The position numbers were made by a program, and so were the translations under genes. 64,000 nucleotides of DNA, from NCBI GenBank assembly GCA_036245805.1, contig BTRK01000002.1, forward strand, positions 12,954,689 to 13,018,688, in the 5' to 3' direction. The stretch comes from Pristionchus mayeri. Taxonomy: Eukaryota > Nematoda > Chromadorea > Rhabditida > Neodiplogasteridae. The notes below the pieces were generated by a model, which saw nothing but the letters and a program-made list of their open reading frames with translations, made no database searches and was not told the DNA's origin. Below, piece after piece: positions 1 to 11,892 of the stretch; positions within the stretch are counted from its first letter, which is position 1; the number at the start of each line of letters is the position of its first letter.

Positions 1-1075
1 CATCCCTTGGATCAGGATGAATTTTTGAATTTTTTCTTTGAAATTTTTGAAATTTTTGAATGAATTTTTGAAAATTTTTGAAATTTTTGAATTTTTGAAA
101 GATGAATTTTTTCAAGAACAATTCGAAATTCTTCTGCTCGCTACTGTTTTGCAGAGAAAATTGATTGGACATCTTTACATACATTTTTGTGAAGCCCCTT
201 GAATGCGCTTTCAAAAAAAAAGGTTGAAGTCGGTGCTAGCAAAATCATTCTCAGAATTATGGAATGACTAATCATGCAAGCTGGAAAGAAATCGTAACAT
301 CCCCTTTTCAAAAACAAGATTTCTCGAAAATCCGAATATTGGCCTATACGACCGAAATTTTGACTTTTTATTGATCATTTTTAGAGTCCCTTTTCTGAAT
401 GCGTAGGTATCCCCTGACTATGTGAAGCTAAAGCGGGATAGTTCAAGGGTTGCTGATCCTATCAAACACAAAAACGTGGCGCATATCTATATCATCTAAT
501 CAGGAAGCTATGAAAAACACTGATTTCGATGTGCATATTTCGTCATACAAATGTTGATGACTGCAGCTTTTGGTTGTGGTAATGAATGTCCACCATAACG
601 CGAATATAAGCACCACGTGTAGGGAATTTTATGCTGAGATAGGTTTGGTATTGATAAGGTAATGTGTACGGAAGCGAGGTGAACGGAACTGAATTTGGAC
701 ACGATTAACTGATCCGACCTTTTAAATTAACAGCTAATGTGAGCAGGTCTTCTGCTCCAAACCCGATTCTCATGTATATTTGTGATGCACTCACCACACT
801 TCACGATAGTGTTGATGATTTCTCATAATCACTATTCTCTGGAAAGATATATTCTTCGAAACTCTTAGCTATATTTCTAGCCGCTGCTACTTTCTCGCAC
901 TATGCCCATCAGGCTCGTTGAATAGGTATGCACTAAAGTGTGTTAAAGAGAGTATCCACGCACTCATAATATTTGAGGATAAAAATAAAAATCAATTTGA
1001 ACCAACAGCCGGAATACGTGAAAACCTTCGCAAGTTCAAATTGGAAAAAACTTATGAATCAGCCTGATAGCAGAA
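1..1075. other. AT-rich non-coding stretch
   Basis: No exon, RNA gene or repeat with clear ends is visible. The first 110 bases are low-complexity runs of T broken by GAA. The neighbouring gene family, which fills the next 7 kb, has no recognisable exon here, although its 5' flank is present just to the right. Confidence 0.5.
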
Positions 1076-1430
1076 TATGATACCTAACTAACAATGATAG
1101 AAACTGTCTAAAATTCAGAGAAATCGATGGTTGTTGAATGCAACTTTAGAAAGAAACGGATCGTTGGGCGTCTATGATGGCATTCCTTCACATTCATATC
1201 CATCGTCATCGTCAAAACATCATTTTCAGAAAATGGACAATCGCGTCCGATGTGAGACATCGGCGTTATTGGGAATCTCGAGGTGATATGAGAGAATGGA
1301 ATTTTGCGATAGGTGATTGTAATAGTCATGGTTGAAAGTCGATGGGCGATGAACGGGTGGCATAAATAAATAAAATGTCGTTTCGATTACTTCATTAGTG
1401 CCTTCCCCTAACATGTAATTCTAGATTTGA
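1076..1430 (-). promoter_or_regulatory. Orphan copy of the 5' flank of the four-helix gene family
   Basis: This stretch resembles the DNA just upstream of the start codons at 2892, 4883 and 6375. It shares blocks such as AGAAATCGATGGTTGT (also upstream of 6375) and a CCTTCACATTCAT-like block, in the same order. The coding exons that should follow on the minus strand (below 1076) are absent. I read it as the promoter side of a fifth tandem copy whose coding part was deleted. The match is by eye and diverged. Confidence 0.5.
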
Positions 1431-1633
1431 GTGGCTGAGATGAGATCTCGACATTTCTTTCCATTATATTTCCCAAAGCACATTTGATTTATTTTTGTTA
1501 TTTTGCATAATTTTTAAGCGTATTAATGCTGACAATAAGTTTTATCAGAGCTACAACGATTTGTAATAATATATAGGAGAACATAGATGGTCAAGTTGAA
1601 GACTGAAGATATAATTGTTCGATAAAATTTCGA

Positions 1634-2892
1634 TTACTGTCGTGGCTTAGAGAGTGTCTTCGAGCTGAAATTTGTGGATAAATTCATTTTAGATGTTTCT
1701 ATGTTGATTTCGATATGTGAACTGATTTTTCAATTAACACGTTTGCATACTTCTCAACATCCTTCAAGTGCTTGTAGCATCTCAGGAAGATGAGGAAGAA
1801 CCAGACGTAGACAGCGAGATCACCGCTATGTTCGACGATTTTGGGTATATCGGATTCTTAAAAGCGACTAGCAGTTAGATGTTATCTGATTTTAACTGAA
1901 TGCATTCACATAACGATGTGCTGAACAATAGAACATACCAAAATTGTCACATATGAGTGAATATTCGAAACAAATGTCAACGTTTACATTTCCGAGAATA
2001 TTATTGATACCTTGACCATGCTTTAGGACAATGATGCGTTGAATGATAAGCACGACGAAGCGAACGCTTATGATGATCTGAAGAATTATCTGAAGAATAA
2101 CTCCGCTTAAATGGTGTTAAAGGAGGAGCAAACTCAAAATTCAATTTTTGAAGTTATCATATGGACGGCCTAGAGCTCCACAACGATAAGAAGCTCCAAA
2201 ATTTTCACATTGCTATCTCCATTCCAACCAGAGTTATCGCTAGTTGGCTGGGAGCCATATCAGGGAAAGCTCAGGGAAGGGGGCGAGATAGCACGCAACT
2301 TGAAGACAGTGCGTCCCTAGGTGAAACATATTCCAATCAGGCGCGCGTTTGCATTTACTCCTCCTTTAAATGGTGAAAATCACAACAAACCGAGAAGATG
2401 AGCTGTGGGATGATGAACGTAGCTCGTTTTTTCCAACACGCGATGGAAACGTACAAGCTGGAGCGCGAAGGTGACACACTGGGGATAATATAACTATGAA
2501 TTCATGATACACTTTTGCAGTTTGTCTGTGATTTGAAAAGTGTTAATGACGCGAAAATAGCGTAGGGTTCCATATTTTCTAATGGAGCAAGACTTCATTT
2601 GTTTTCGAACCGTTGCGATTGATTGCTGTCGGTTAACAAGTGCTTACCGTGAGGATAATTGATTTTGTCTTCTCATCGTCTTCCTTGGAGTTGCTGGATT
2701 TCAGGGAGCATGCGAGGGCAATCCCACCCACTCTGCACAGGACCAGAAATACGGCGCAACTCTTGGCTCCGCTCTGAATAAATTGAAGTTTTCAATTTAT
2801 GAGTAGTTGATCTACGTAAGTATAATATGTAAGTATTAAAACACTGGAATATTCGCCGTAATCGTAATCGCTCCGCAGCAACAATGAGACAT
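1634..2892 (-). pseudogene. Small four-helix membrane protein, frameshifted copy
   Basis: Same six-exon plan as the three genes to its right. Exons (minus strand): 2892-2857, 2773-2648, 2478-2391, 2077-2011, 1856-1751, 1664-1634. Exon 1 encodes MSHCCCGA and the last exon ends SKPRQ-stop. Exon 3 is 88 bases where all three paralogues have 99: an 11-base deletion in the second helix shifts the frame. The exon 1 donor reads GC (ACG|GCGAAT) where the others have GT. Other exons stay open, so the damage looks recent. A TTAA-flanked MITE sits in intron 3. Family function is unknown; the other members are predicted tetraspan proteins. A sequencing error in exon 3 is the alternative explanation. Confidence 0.7.
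2117..2369 (+). mobile_element. TTAA-flanked MITE, copy 1
   Basis: A 250-bp element bounded by TTAA on both sides, with inverted ends AAGGAGGAG at left and CTCCTCCTT at right. It is the reverse complement of the copy at 28580-28832 over its whole length. TTAA target sites are typical of piggyBac-type transposition. It lies in intron 3 of the decayed gene at 1634-2892. Confidence 0.8.
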
Positions 2893-3670
2893 TATGGATC
2901 ACTGAAATAGTTCGCAATGAATGATGCCTAAATTACAATGATAGACAGTGCCTAAAATTCTGAAAAAAACTGTTGGTCGTCGAATTGCAAGTTGAGAAAA
3001 TTGAGAAACGAGGATCGATGGGCATTTATCATGACATTCCTGCACATTCATTTCCTACTTGATAGTCACATCACGTGAATCATCGGCATTTTGGGCAATG
3101 GAATAGTGAGATGAAAGTATCCCTGAGGGCGAGAAAAGTGAATCGACGCGCTAATCGATGGATGATGAACGAAGTGGCTGGCAAGTCTTAGATGTTCACG
3201 ACTTCATTAGCGCTCTCCTAAAAAATTTCTTACCCTACTTCACGGCCAAAACAACCCATAAATTTTATAATAATAATGAACGTGAATCATAAGGGTTATT
3301 GGAATGATGTCGAAAGGGGATATTGAGATGATTATGACGATATTTAAGGCTGTCATATTGAGACGGAATGGATGGGAGGTATAGCGAGAATAGTGATGCA
3401 TGAATCACCATTCCAATTGAGAGATAATGACCGAGGAGGTCGTTTAGTCGTATACTTCGTTTGTAGGTTCATCTATGTGTAAAATTCAGCAGATTAGACG
3501 GGACCGCGACAACTTTTTTTCCACGGCAGATTCGTATATACCTTTTAATTTTATGAGTCAATAGAGATACCCAGCTTTATCAGAGTGCAAATCAAAATAT
3601 AATACGATGACCAAAAAAATGCAGCTGAATAACATAATATAAAAATGCTCCATATGCGAACAAATTCCGA
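2893..3670. promoter_or_regulatory. 5' flank of the 2892 gene and 3' flank of the 3671 gene
   Basis: No exons. The part next to 2892 resembles the flanks of 4883 and 6375 (for example GTGAATCATCGGCATT against CATGAATCATCGACATT). A second, partial copy of the same flank starts near 3285 (GAATCATAAGGGTTATTGG, compare the flank of 6375). The regulatory region therefore seems to have been duplicated more often than the coding part. Confidence 0.45.
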
Positions 3671-4883
3671 TTACGGACGTTGCTTCGAGCGTATCTTCGA
3701 GCTGAAAATAGAGCTGAATCAATGTTTCATATTTATTCTTAAGATTCTGCTTTTTTGGTTCTTTTTTGTGAATTTCCTGTACTTCTCAACATCCTTCAAG
3801 TGGTTGTAGCATCTCAGGAAGACGAGGAAGAACCAGATGATGACAGCGATGACAATGCAGTGGCCGAATATGTCGGAAATATTGGATTCTGAATAGCGAT
3901 TGGAATTTAGGGGATAGCTGATTTGACGCAGTGTTAAAGTATTCGATGAACTAAAAGATAGAGCCGACTGCTTTCTTTGATATTCCTCATGACGCCATAC
4001 ATTTCATAAGTGCGTTAATATTTGAAACAAATGCCAAAGAATATTTTTTTATCATTGATACCTTGGCCTGGCTTGAGGGATAACTCTTCGATGATGCGTT
4101 GAATGATAATCACGACGAATGTAACGAATAAGATGATCTGTAGAACAACTATCCTCCAATTCCTTCGAAATTTGTATAAAAAGAGAATAAATTGGTGAAA
4201 GAAAGTTAATAGAAACGGAGAATATGAGCTGGGGAATAATGAGTGCTGCTCGTTCTTTCCAGCACGCGACGGAAACGAGGCCGGCGCATGCAAGCTGGGC
4301 TGCGAAGGCGACACACTGGGAATGCAGAACTATCAATTAGACCAAAATATACATTTGCGGGGGGTGACAACAGCCCAACCGGCAAAAGCCCAACGGATCG
4401 CCATTCGATGGATGTTTCAGCTAAGATGTTGGCAGTTGTTTCATTATTATCAATAAGTGCTACACTACATCACTCTGATTAGATCCTCTAACTATGCGAT
4501 CTTGAGTTTCACTCTCCATCACTATATAGGGGTTCATGGTCCAAATTTGAGAATTTCATGGGAAAATCATGGTTAGATAAACACCAATACCGTAACAAAT
4601 CGATGTCAGTATTACTGTGATACAGTACTTTCGGAAGCAATGTATTATCGATTCGTTATGGTATTTGGCATCTGTACCTGAATTGCAATTGTTGCTTACC
4701 GCGACGATTATTTCGGCAGTATATGATTTCGGGGCGGTGCAAAAGAGGGCAATTACACCTACTATGCAGAGGACCAGCAAAATGGAACAAATCTTGGCTC
4801 CGCTCTGAAAAAAATTTTTTTTATGAGGAGTTGTCTACGTACTTTACCGTAATCGTAATAGCTCCGCAGCAGCAATGATACAT
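3671..4883 (-). CDS. Small four-helix membrane protein (tandem copy)
   Basis: Nematode tetraspan protein of unknown function, 150 residues in my model. Exons (minus strand): 4883-4848, 4804-4700, 4315-4217, 4137-4062, 3888-3783, 3701-3671; the total of 453 bases keeps frame throughout. Order: MYHCCCGA start; helix 1 (SILLVLCIVGVIALF); helix 2 (FAAQLACAGLVSVACW) followed by KER; helix 3 (IILFVTFVVIII); helix 4 (IVIAVIIWFFLVF) then RCYNHLKDVE; short tail from NSK to RSKQRP-stop. The tiny 31-base last exon is supported because all four paralogues have it with the stop at the same place. A TTTCAG lies 11 bases before the ATG in all four, suggesting trans-splicing. The layout resembles LAPTM-like or nematode DUF7027-like small membrane proteins, but I cannot confirm a family. 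Confidence 0.8.
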
Positions 4884-5388
4884 GATTGATCACTGAAATA
4901 GTTCACAATGAATGATATCTGAATGGCGAGAAACTAAAAAAGAAACTAAAAAAAGAAAACATTGCTTGTCGAATGGCAACATGAAAAAATTTGAGAAAAT
5001 ACGATCGGTATTTCGACATTTCTGCACATTCATATTCTCAACGCATGAATCATCGACATTGCGGCGATGGCGTTGTTAGATGAAAGTATCTCTGAAGGCG
5101 AGAATATTGAATCAACACTACAATCGATAATGATGAACGAGGTGGCCGGTTAGTCGAAGGCGACTGTCATAGTGCTTCTAATTATAGAATTGAGTAAATG
5201 AGAAGACGCTTCGGAATCTAGCCAGTTCTTTTCAAAAGCAAATTTTTTTTTATCGTCTACATTCTTGTTATGCGCTTAAAAATTCAAACAATTTTATCAG
5301 GATACACATCGAATTAACATATTATGGCAAGATAAGAGTGCTGTTAGAGTGAAAACAAAAATGCTCCAGATACTTGGTGAACTCTCAC
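4884..5388. promoter_or_regulatory. 5' flank of the 4883 gene
   Basis: No exon seen. It is related to the flanks of the 2892 and 6375 genes through a CATGAATCATCGACATT-like block and a following GATGAACGAGGTGGC block. It is the likely promoter, copied along with each gene. Confidence 0.4.
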
Positions 5389-6375
5389 TTACTCCTGTGA
5401 CTGCGAGAGTGTCTTCGAACTGAAAATACAATGGAATCAATATTTTTGTTCTCTTTGTTGTGAATTTTCTGTTTTTTTCTGAAACTATGACTATTGCTGA
5501 CTTTCCAACATCCTTCAAGTACGTGTGGCATCTCTCGAAGACGATGAAGATCCCGACAAAGATAACGACATCAATACAGTAACAGCAGACGCAGTAGACG
5601 GCGATTGCGTCTGTTAATTAGGCGTTAGCCATAGTTTTCGATTGAATAAGCTGTTTCAGTATAAGTTTAGAATTAACAATTTTTGAGAATAATGTTAATA
5701 CCTTGGCCTGACTCGAGGTCGAAGAATGCGATGACGAGTATGATTATAATCACGATGGTGCCAACGATTGAGAGGATCTGATAAGAACATCTACATTTCA
5801 TTCTAAATTAGTGTCAGAAAGACGAAAGGTTGGTGCAATTCGAACCGAGGAGACGAGTACGGGGATCATCAATGCAGCTCTTTCCTTCTTGCACGCAACG
5901 AATACCATGCATGTGCAAATGAGCTGGAGCACGAAGCCGACGCACTGAGGAATATAGAAAGTAAATACAGTAGTACACGATAAGGCGTGATTTGATCCCG
6001 TTCGTTCAGTCTGTCTTGAGGTTTTTTGACTATGAATAATCACACCACCTCAAGACAGTCATGTGCTTGTATGAAGCGCACGGTGAGAAAAATGTAATAT
6101 CCTCGGGAATAACACTTCTACTGGATCATAACTTGATTCGGTTTCCTAGCCATAAGATATCCATTGGGACTCATTGGAGTCGGTTAAAGCTTGCTTACCG
6201 CGAAGTTTATAGTCGCAGTGCCATTCTGGTTGAAAGCGAACCAGATCGAAGCAGCGCTGAAAAGGACCAAAAACACGGCGCAAATCTTGGCTCCGGTCTG
6301 AAGGGAAATACAATTTATTTAAAAAACTAAAATATTCACCGTAATCGGTAATGCTCCGCAGCAGCAACGAGACAT
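5389..6375 (-). CDS. Small four-helix membrane protein (tandem copy)
   Basis: Intact paralogue of 149 residues. Exons (minus strand): 6375-6340, 6297-6199, 5944-5846, 5777-5702, 5610-5502, 5419-5389 (450 bases, in frame). Start MSRCCCGALPIT; helix 1 (ICAVFLVLFSAASIWFAF) with a following NGT glycosylation motif; helix 2 (VGFVLQLICTCMVFVAC) then KKERAA; helix 3 (ILSIVGTIVIIIILVIAF); helix 4 rich in Cys and Val, then FERCHTYLKDV; tail NSKTLSQSQE. Exon 5 uses a weak donor (AAA|GTCAGC). Reading through it would give an unrelated 70-residue tail, so I prefer the spliced form that restores the conserved last exon. Function unknown. Confidence 0.8.
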
Positions 6376-6948
6376 GATGGATCACTGAAATAATTAAAAA
6401 TGAATGCCAACGACAAAAGGTAACGGTAATTCTGAGAAATCGATGGTTGTCGGAGGGCAAAACTTTTCACGCTGGTATCGCGTTCGGTGGACGGTTGATT
6501 TCGCATAACCTTCCTTCACATTAATATCCAACTTCATAGTCATCACATCCTTTCCAGATATTGGGTAATAATGTACATGAATCATCCGGGTTATTGGAAT
6601 GACGTAGCAATATGAGAGAATATTGAGACGATGACGGAATAGACGGGGGGGGGGGGGGGTTTAGAATAGACACTTAAACGATTGATGATGAACGAGGTTT
6701 CTGGGAAGCCGTTGCTTTGTTCGCACGTTCCTCACGATGTCACTATATGTAGTGAGATTTTAAAAAAAAACGCCGATTCGTATCAAAATTTTCATTTTCA
6801 GGCGATTTTGCGCCGTGATGCTGACAACCAGTTTAATAAGAGAACACATCGAAAGACAATAGTATGATGAGATAAGTTGGATGCTTCGGCTGAAAACATA
6901 ATTAATACAAATTAAAAAAATGACTCCACAAATTTGAAGAAACCTCGA
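6376..6948. promoter_or_regulatory. 5' flank of the 6375 gene, with a G tract
   Basis: No exons. It carries the family's shared flank blocks (AGAAATCGATGGTTGT near 6435, CCTTCACATTAATATCC near 6510, CATGAATCATCCGGGTT near 6575). A run of 15 G on the plus strand lies at 6645-6659. Confidence 0.45.
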
Positions 6949-8327
6949 TTACGATCGCAGCTGTGACAGTTTCCTAGAGCTGAAATTAGAGTAAAAGTTA
7001 TTCTGAATTGTTCGCTGGATTGTGAATTTGCTCTTTTAAACTGATAATGTTTACTTCTCGACATCATTCAAGTGCTTGTGGCATCTCTTGAAGATGATGA
7101 AGAACCAGATGATGAGAGCGAGACTGACGCAGTAGACAATTATGGATGCGATCACGATTTCTAGAAGTGGCGGGTTTAGACAAACAATACTTTCCTGTTT
7201 CTCCAGTGAAAAAACAGAAGCCCTGCTTCTCCAGGATAGAAAAAGAACTATGAAGCCATGGCGTCATAGTAATCTGACTTAGTACATTTGTAACACCCTT
7301 CTGGATACCTTGACCCGACTTGAGGGCAAGGAGTCCCAGTGCCAGAAGGATGATTAGTGCCACGACGAGAAGCATGGAGACCACCTGCGATTAATTGTAT
7401 GCATCTATTTTTACGACCACATTGAAACACAGGTATAATTGTGAACCACTTGCAACCCTTGGCGCCAAGTAACGCATAGATCTAATCGATCCAATCTGTC
7501 ATCAGTTTCTTGCATACGCCATGCTATATTTGCGTCCGCAACATAAGGAGTGGCACAATTACAGTAGGTTGTACGATCACCGTCGGATGACAACCTTCCT
7601 GACGATTACCAAAAATGGATCCTTCTGTACTTTCAAAAAAACATTCTCTATTGTGAAGACGCTGTGGAAGAGTATTATTTGTGGTTATAATCGGACGGCG
7701 ATCATCCGGCCTAGTGCCAACGAAATGACCAAAACTTGTGCACGAACCGAGTAAATAAGCATCGGAAGCATGAATGCGGCGCGCGCTTTCCCGCATGCGA
7801 CGAACACGAAGATGGCGCAGATGAGCTCGAGCACGAAAACGACAGCCTTCAAATAAACAAATTAGACGGAACATTAGGCTTGCTGAGAATGCTCACAATC
7901 AAAACCATGCGTAGACTCACCACGTCGATGGTGAGTCTACGCATGGTTTTGATTGTGAGCATTCTCAGCAAGACTAATTTTTTGTGAAGGTATTTGTTTG
8001 AAAGAAATACAAATAGTTAGCAATAATTTAAAACTAAGATTACCTTGATGACGATAGATGTTGTTGTTGTCGTTGCATTCTTCTGGAGGAGATCGAGCAC
8101 GATCGAAACAGCGATGCCGATGACCAACAAAGCTGCACAAATCTGAGCGGCCACCTGAAAATGCGCATTTCTTCGTTGTTCGATCTACGTTAAGGTAAAG
8201 GTATTCTCGGATCAAGCGAGTCGGAGTAGACTGCTAGGCCAGTGTCCACGATCGAATGAATGAGAATTAGAAAACAATTTCCAATTAGTACCGTTATCCG
8301 AATCGCGCCAAAGCAGCAACGAGACAT
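6949..8327 (-). CDS. Small four-helix membrane protein (first tandem copy)
   Basis: The most upstream minus-strand member, 152 residues. Exons (minus strand): 8327-8292, 8154-8044, 7846-7748, 7384-7309, 7160-7055, 6979-6949 (459 bases, all phases agree). Start MSRCCFGAIRIT; helix 1 (AALLVIGIAVSIVLDLL) followed by a run of threonines; helix 2 (VVFVLELICAIFVFVAC) then GKARAA; helix 3 (SMLLVVALIILLALGLLAL); helix 4 (SIIVYCVSLALIIWFFIIF) then KRCHKHLNDVE; tail from NSRK to RS-stop. Intron 2 contains a near-perfect 106-bp hairpin and intron 3 a MITE copy. If exon 5 were not spliced, the protein would end at EK, because the donor GTAAAC contains a stop codon. Function unknown. Confidence 0.8.
7562..7717. 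mobile_element. MITE of the GCACTAGGTCGGATGA family, diverged copy
   Basis: The ends CAGTAGGTTGTACGATCA and ATCATCCGGCCTAGTGCC align with the ends of the cleaner copy at 16737-16872. It lies in intron 3 of the gene at 6949-8327. Internal similarity is weak. Confidence 0.5.
7873..7978. repeat. Near-perfect 106-bp hairpin in an intron
   Basis: Two arms of about 49 bases are reverse complements with one mismatch, around a loop of about 6 bases at 7924. Each arm contains GAGAATGCTCACAATC or its complement. It takes up over half of intron 2 of the surrounding gene. It could be a tiny MITE or a recent inverted duplication. Confidence 0.85.
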
Positions 8328-8898
8328 GAGGGATCACTGAAATTTTTTTTAATTTTCGCGAAAATAAATTTTACGGATGATGTGAAGAACGATTATAAGA
8401 TGATAATACATATTTGAGCGACCATCCGTCGTCTTTTATAGCGATAAGTGGGCGCGTTCGAACGTATTTGATGAATGATTGAATTAAGCAAATATTCCGG
8501 CTCGATGACTCTCACTGATAAATATCACTCTCAGTTTGCCGTGCTCTCTTGCCTTTCACTGCCTTTCACTGGTTAGGCGGGCGGTGTAATGGTAACGCGC
8601 AACCTTAATCCAAGTGCCTAATCCGTGAAAATCAAAAACATTCCCAGATGTGAGTCATAGATGGGTCAACGTCAGAATTTTTATAGTAATAACATAAAAA
8701 TTCGTTAACGAGTCGATCAAAAGATGTGCACCCAATTCCCCGATGAGTACACTTGTTGTGTTCTCAACCTCGTTTGGCTAGCCCCCTTCCCTCCTATTCC
8801 ATCCCCTTTCCCTCTAAGTGAGTGCATTCCAAGTTGATTGCCAGCAAATTTCTCTCTGCCCCGTTTCTAGATCTACTTGTGTCTGCCCTTCTCTGGAA
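8328..8898. promoter_or_regulatory. Divergent intergenic region
   Basis: This separates the minus-strand gene starting at 8327 from the plus-strand gene starting at 8899 and must hold both promoters. On the right side, a pyrimidine-rich leader (8785-8895) carries GCATTCCAAGTTGATT at 8824-8839. That element recurs before two other plus-strand paralogues. No exon seen. Confidence 0.5.
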
Positions 8899-9816
<918 letters not shown>

Positions 9817-10281
9817 AAAAGAGGCGAAGATTCTACGTTTCGTGTTTCTAATTTTTACTTGATATGCGTATTGTGCTGAACGGATAAATTATGATGCTTG
9901 AAAGAAAACAAATTGTTGAATTTTGAAGAAAAAATTGAAATGTGATCGCATAAAGTTGCTTTCTTGTAAATTTAAAAAATAGCGTGAGAACTCAAGAAGT
10001 TCTGCATGATTCCTTCATTGTGGCGTCATTCATTGTTTTTAATACACACCACATTCCCAAAATTCTACTCAATGAGATTTTTAAAATCACTTTTTGAAAT
10101 CATTAATTGAAACAACGTCCTCGTTTTCAAGCCCCCTCTCTCATTGTGCCCTTTAGTCCAAGCCGCTCCCTCTCTCTCCCTTCTCGCTCGTTTTTTTGTC
10201 TGGCAAGCGTTCCGAGTCGATTCCACATCCTCTCCCTCTTCTCTTTTCTCTGTCTGGGGCGTTTCAGTGTTTCTCATTTCG
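9817..10281. promoter_or_regulatory. Intergenic region and leader before 10282
   Basis: No exon seen. The last 150 bases are pyrimidine-rich and contain GCGTTCCGAGTCGATT at 10207-10222, shared with the leaders of the genes at 8899 and 11893. A possible trans-splice acceptor (GTTTCAG) ends at 10267. Confidence 0.45.
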
Positions 10282-11581
10282 ATGTGCAAAGAGCGCGAGG
10301 CCTGTGATTCCATTGAGGTTCCGAATGGCGGAGAGGTGAGCAATTGAGTGTTCATTCGATTCGATTCATTCGTGTATTTGAATCTTCCTCTTTTCAGGAT
10401 CCCACTATCATTCCTCAGCAAACGAAGGAACAAACAGTTGCCGTGAGTAAACTATTTTTTCTCAAGTAAATGTGGGTTGCCTCCCTCTATCATGGGGGTC
10501 TATCACGCATTGCATTCCGCCAGGGTTTGTTTCTCGGTCGTGATGCTCTTTGGCTTGCACTTTGGCATGTGCACCACTAAAGAGCAAACCATTAGGGACG
10601 GGCAAGTCTCGATTCTTCCGCGAACCTATACTCTTAGAGGTGTATACCTTTACATTTCAGGGAATCCTTCAAGTCTTCGCCATACTTCGTCTGATCGTTA
10701 CAATTTGCTCCACTGCAGAGTTCTTCATCGCTTATTTTACAGTGAGAAAACAACGACGTAATTTAAGCATGAAGTTCACTTAAGCTGCACAACTCCTCCT
10801 TGCACAACTCCATAAACGACGGCCGCGTGTGTTAGATTCCAAGTGAAGCTTGCCTTCAACTTCATCAATATTTTCATCTTGTGGGCGGGAGCAATTGCTC
10901 GCAAGAAGAACTGCCTTCCCATCTACACGGTTCTAGAGGTTCGATGGCTTATTCTTATTCTTTATTCACCAACTCTTTATGGGGCGGGAGTGACATGATG
11001 AGGAGGTTGGGTGGTATTTTGGCTCGGGCGAACTTGTGGGTGGGGAAATGTGGCAGTTCTGCTTCGTAAAATGTGAACATCTTCTAAGTGCGCCGTTATT
11101 GGTCTTAGCGGCGAGTGAAAAGATTATTGAATGATTGAGCCGAAGATCAACAACTTTCCACATTTCAGGTTGTTTTCTCGTTTTCCTTCCTCATCTTCCT
11201 TATCTCTCTCCTCTCTGCGGCAAACTCTCCTGAAGTCGTAGCCGCTACAATTCCCATCTCGTTTCTCCTCTTTGCCGCATTTTGGATCTTCTCCATTGTT
11301 CAAGTGCGGAAGACGTCATTTATCATGAATTTCTGTTAAATTCGATAATGACAAAACAACCTGAGTATTTGACCGAAAGATGATAAAATTAGGAATATTC
11401 CAAAATAGCACGTTATTATTTGCAGGTTATCAAGCCAGTATACGAGTATCTCGATGAGAAGGATCGGACGAGGACGAAACACCTTTACGGAGAGAAGGAA
11501 GAAATGAAGGAGGAGCAGAGGCAAGAGACGAATGCCCTTCTGGAAGAGGAGAAGTTGGGCGGTCAACGACTCATAGACTGA
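10282..11581 (+). CDS. Four-helix membrane protein, second series
   Basis: Exons: 10282-10335, 10398-10442, 10661-10773, 10836-10938, 11169-11303, 11426-11581, about 201 residues. Order: acidic N-terminus (MCKEREACDS); helix 1 (QVFAILRLIVTICSTAEFF); helix 2 (FNFINIFILWAGAIA) followed by the family motif RKKNCLPIY; helices 3 and 4 (VVFSFSFLIFLISLL and ISFLLFAAFWIFSIV); cytoplasmic tail starting VIKPVYEYLDEKDR, rich in Glu and Lys. The end of exon 3 and start of exon 4 are uncertain: 10757 joined to 10844 also keeps frame. AATAAA lies at 11655-11660. Helix order and the WAGA...KK.CLPI motif match the three following genes. Function unknown. Confidence 0.75.
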
Positions 11582-11892
11582 GAAGATGAAGCTTCGCACG
11601 AATGTACAATTATTTTCCCATTGCTAGCCAAAATGTGTGATTCACTTGTCTACGAATAAATCACTTGACACGTTAATTTTATTTCAAGAATCCACTTGGC
11701 GAAATGGATCGTTTGAATCGAAAATTAGACGGCATAGAAAGAAGGGAGAAGAGGGGCTAGACGTTTTTTGCTCTGTCTTTCGTCTTCTTTCTCTCGCTTC
11801 GCTTCCACTCTGCCAGGGCATTCCGAGTCGATTGTGAGAACACGCTTTCTCCCTCCTTCTCTGTTGTGTGAAACCCTTTTGCGTCACATATC

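Noticed and set aside
5297..5501. Read-through C-terminal extension of the gene at 5389
   Set aside because: Continuing past exon 5 gives 70 unrelated residues, whereas splicing at 5501 restores the conserved 31-base last exon found in all paralogues.
7524..7874. 116-codon minus-strand open frame
   Set aside because: It reads the wrong frame of exon 3 of the gene at 6949-8327; the paralogues fix the correct frame.
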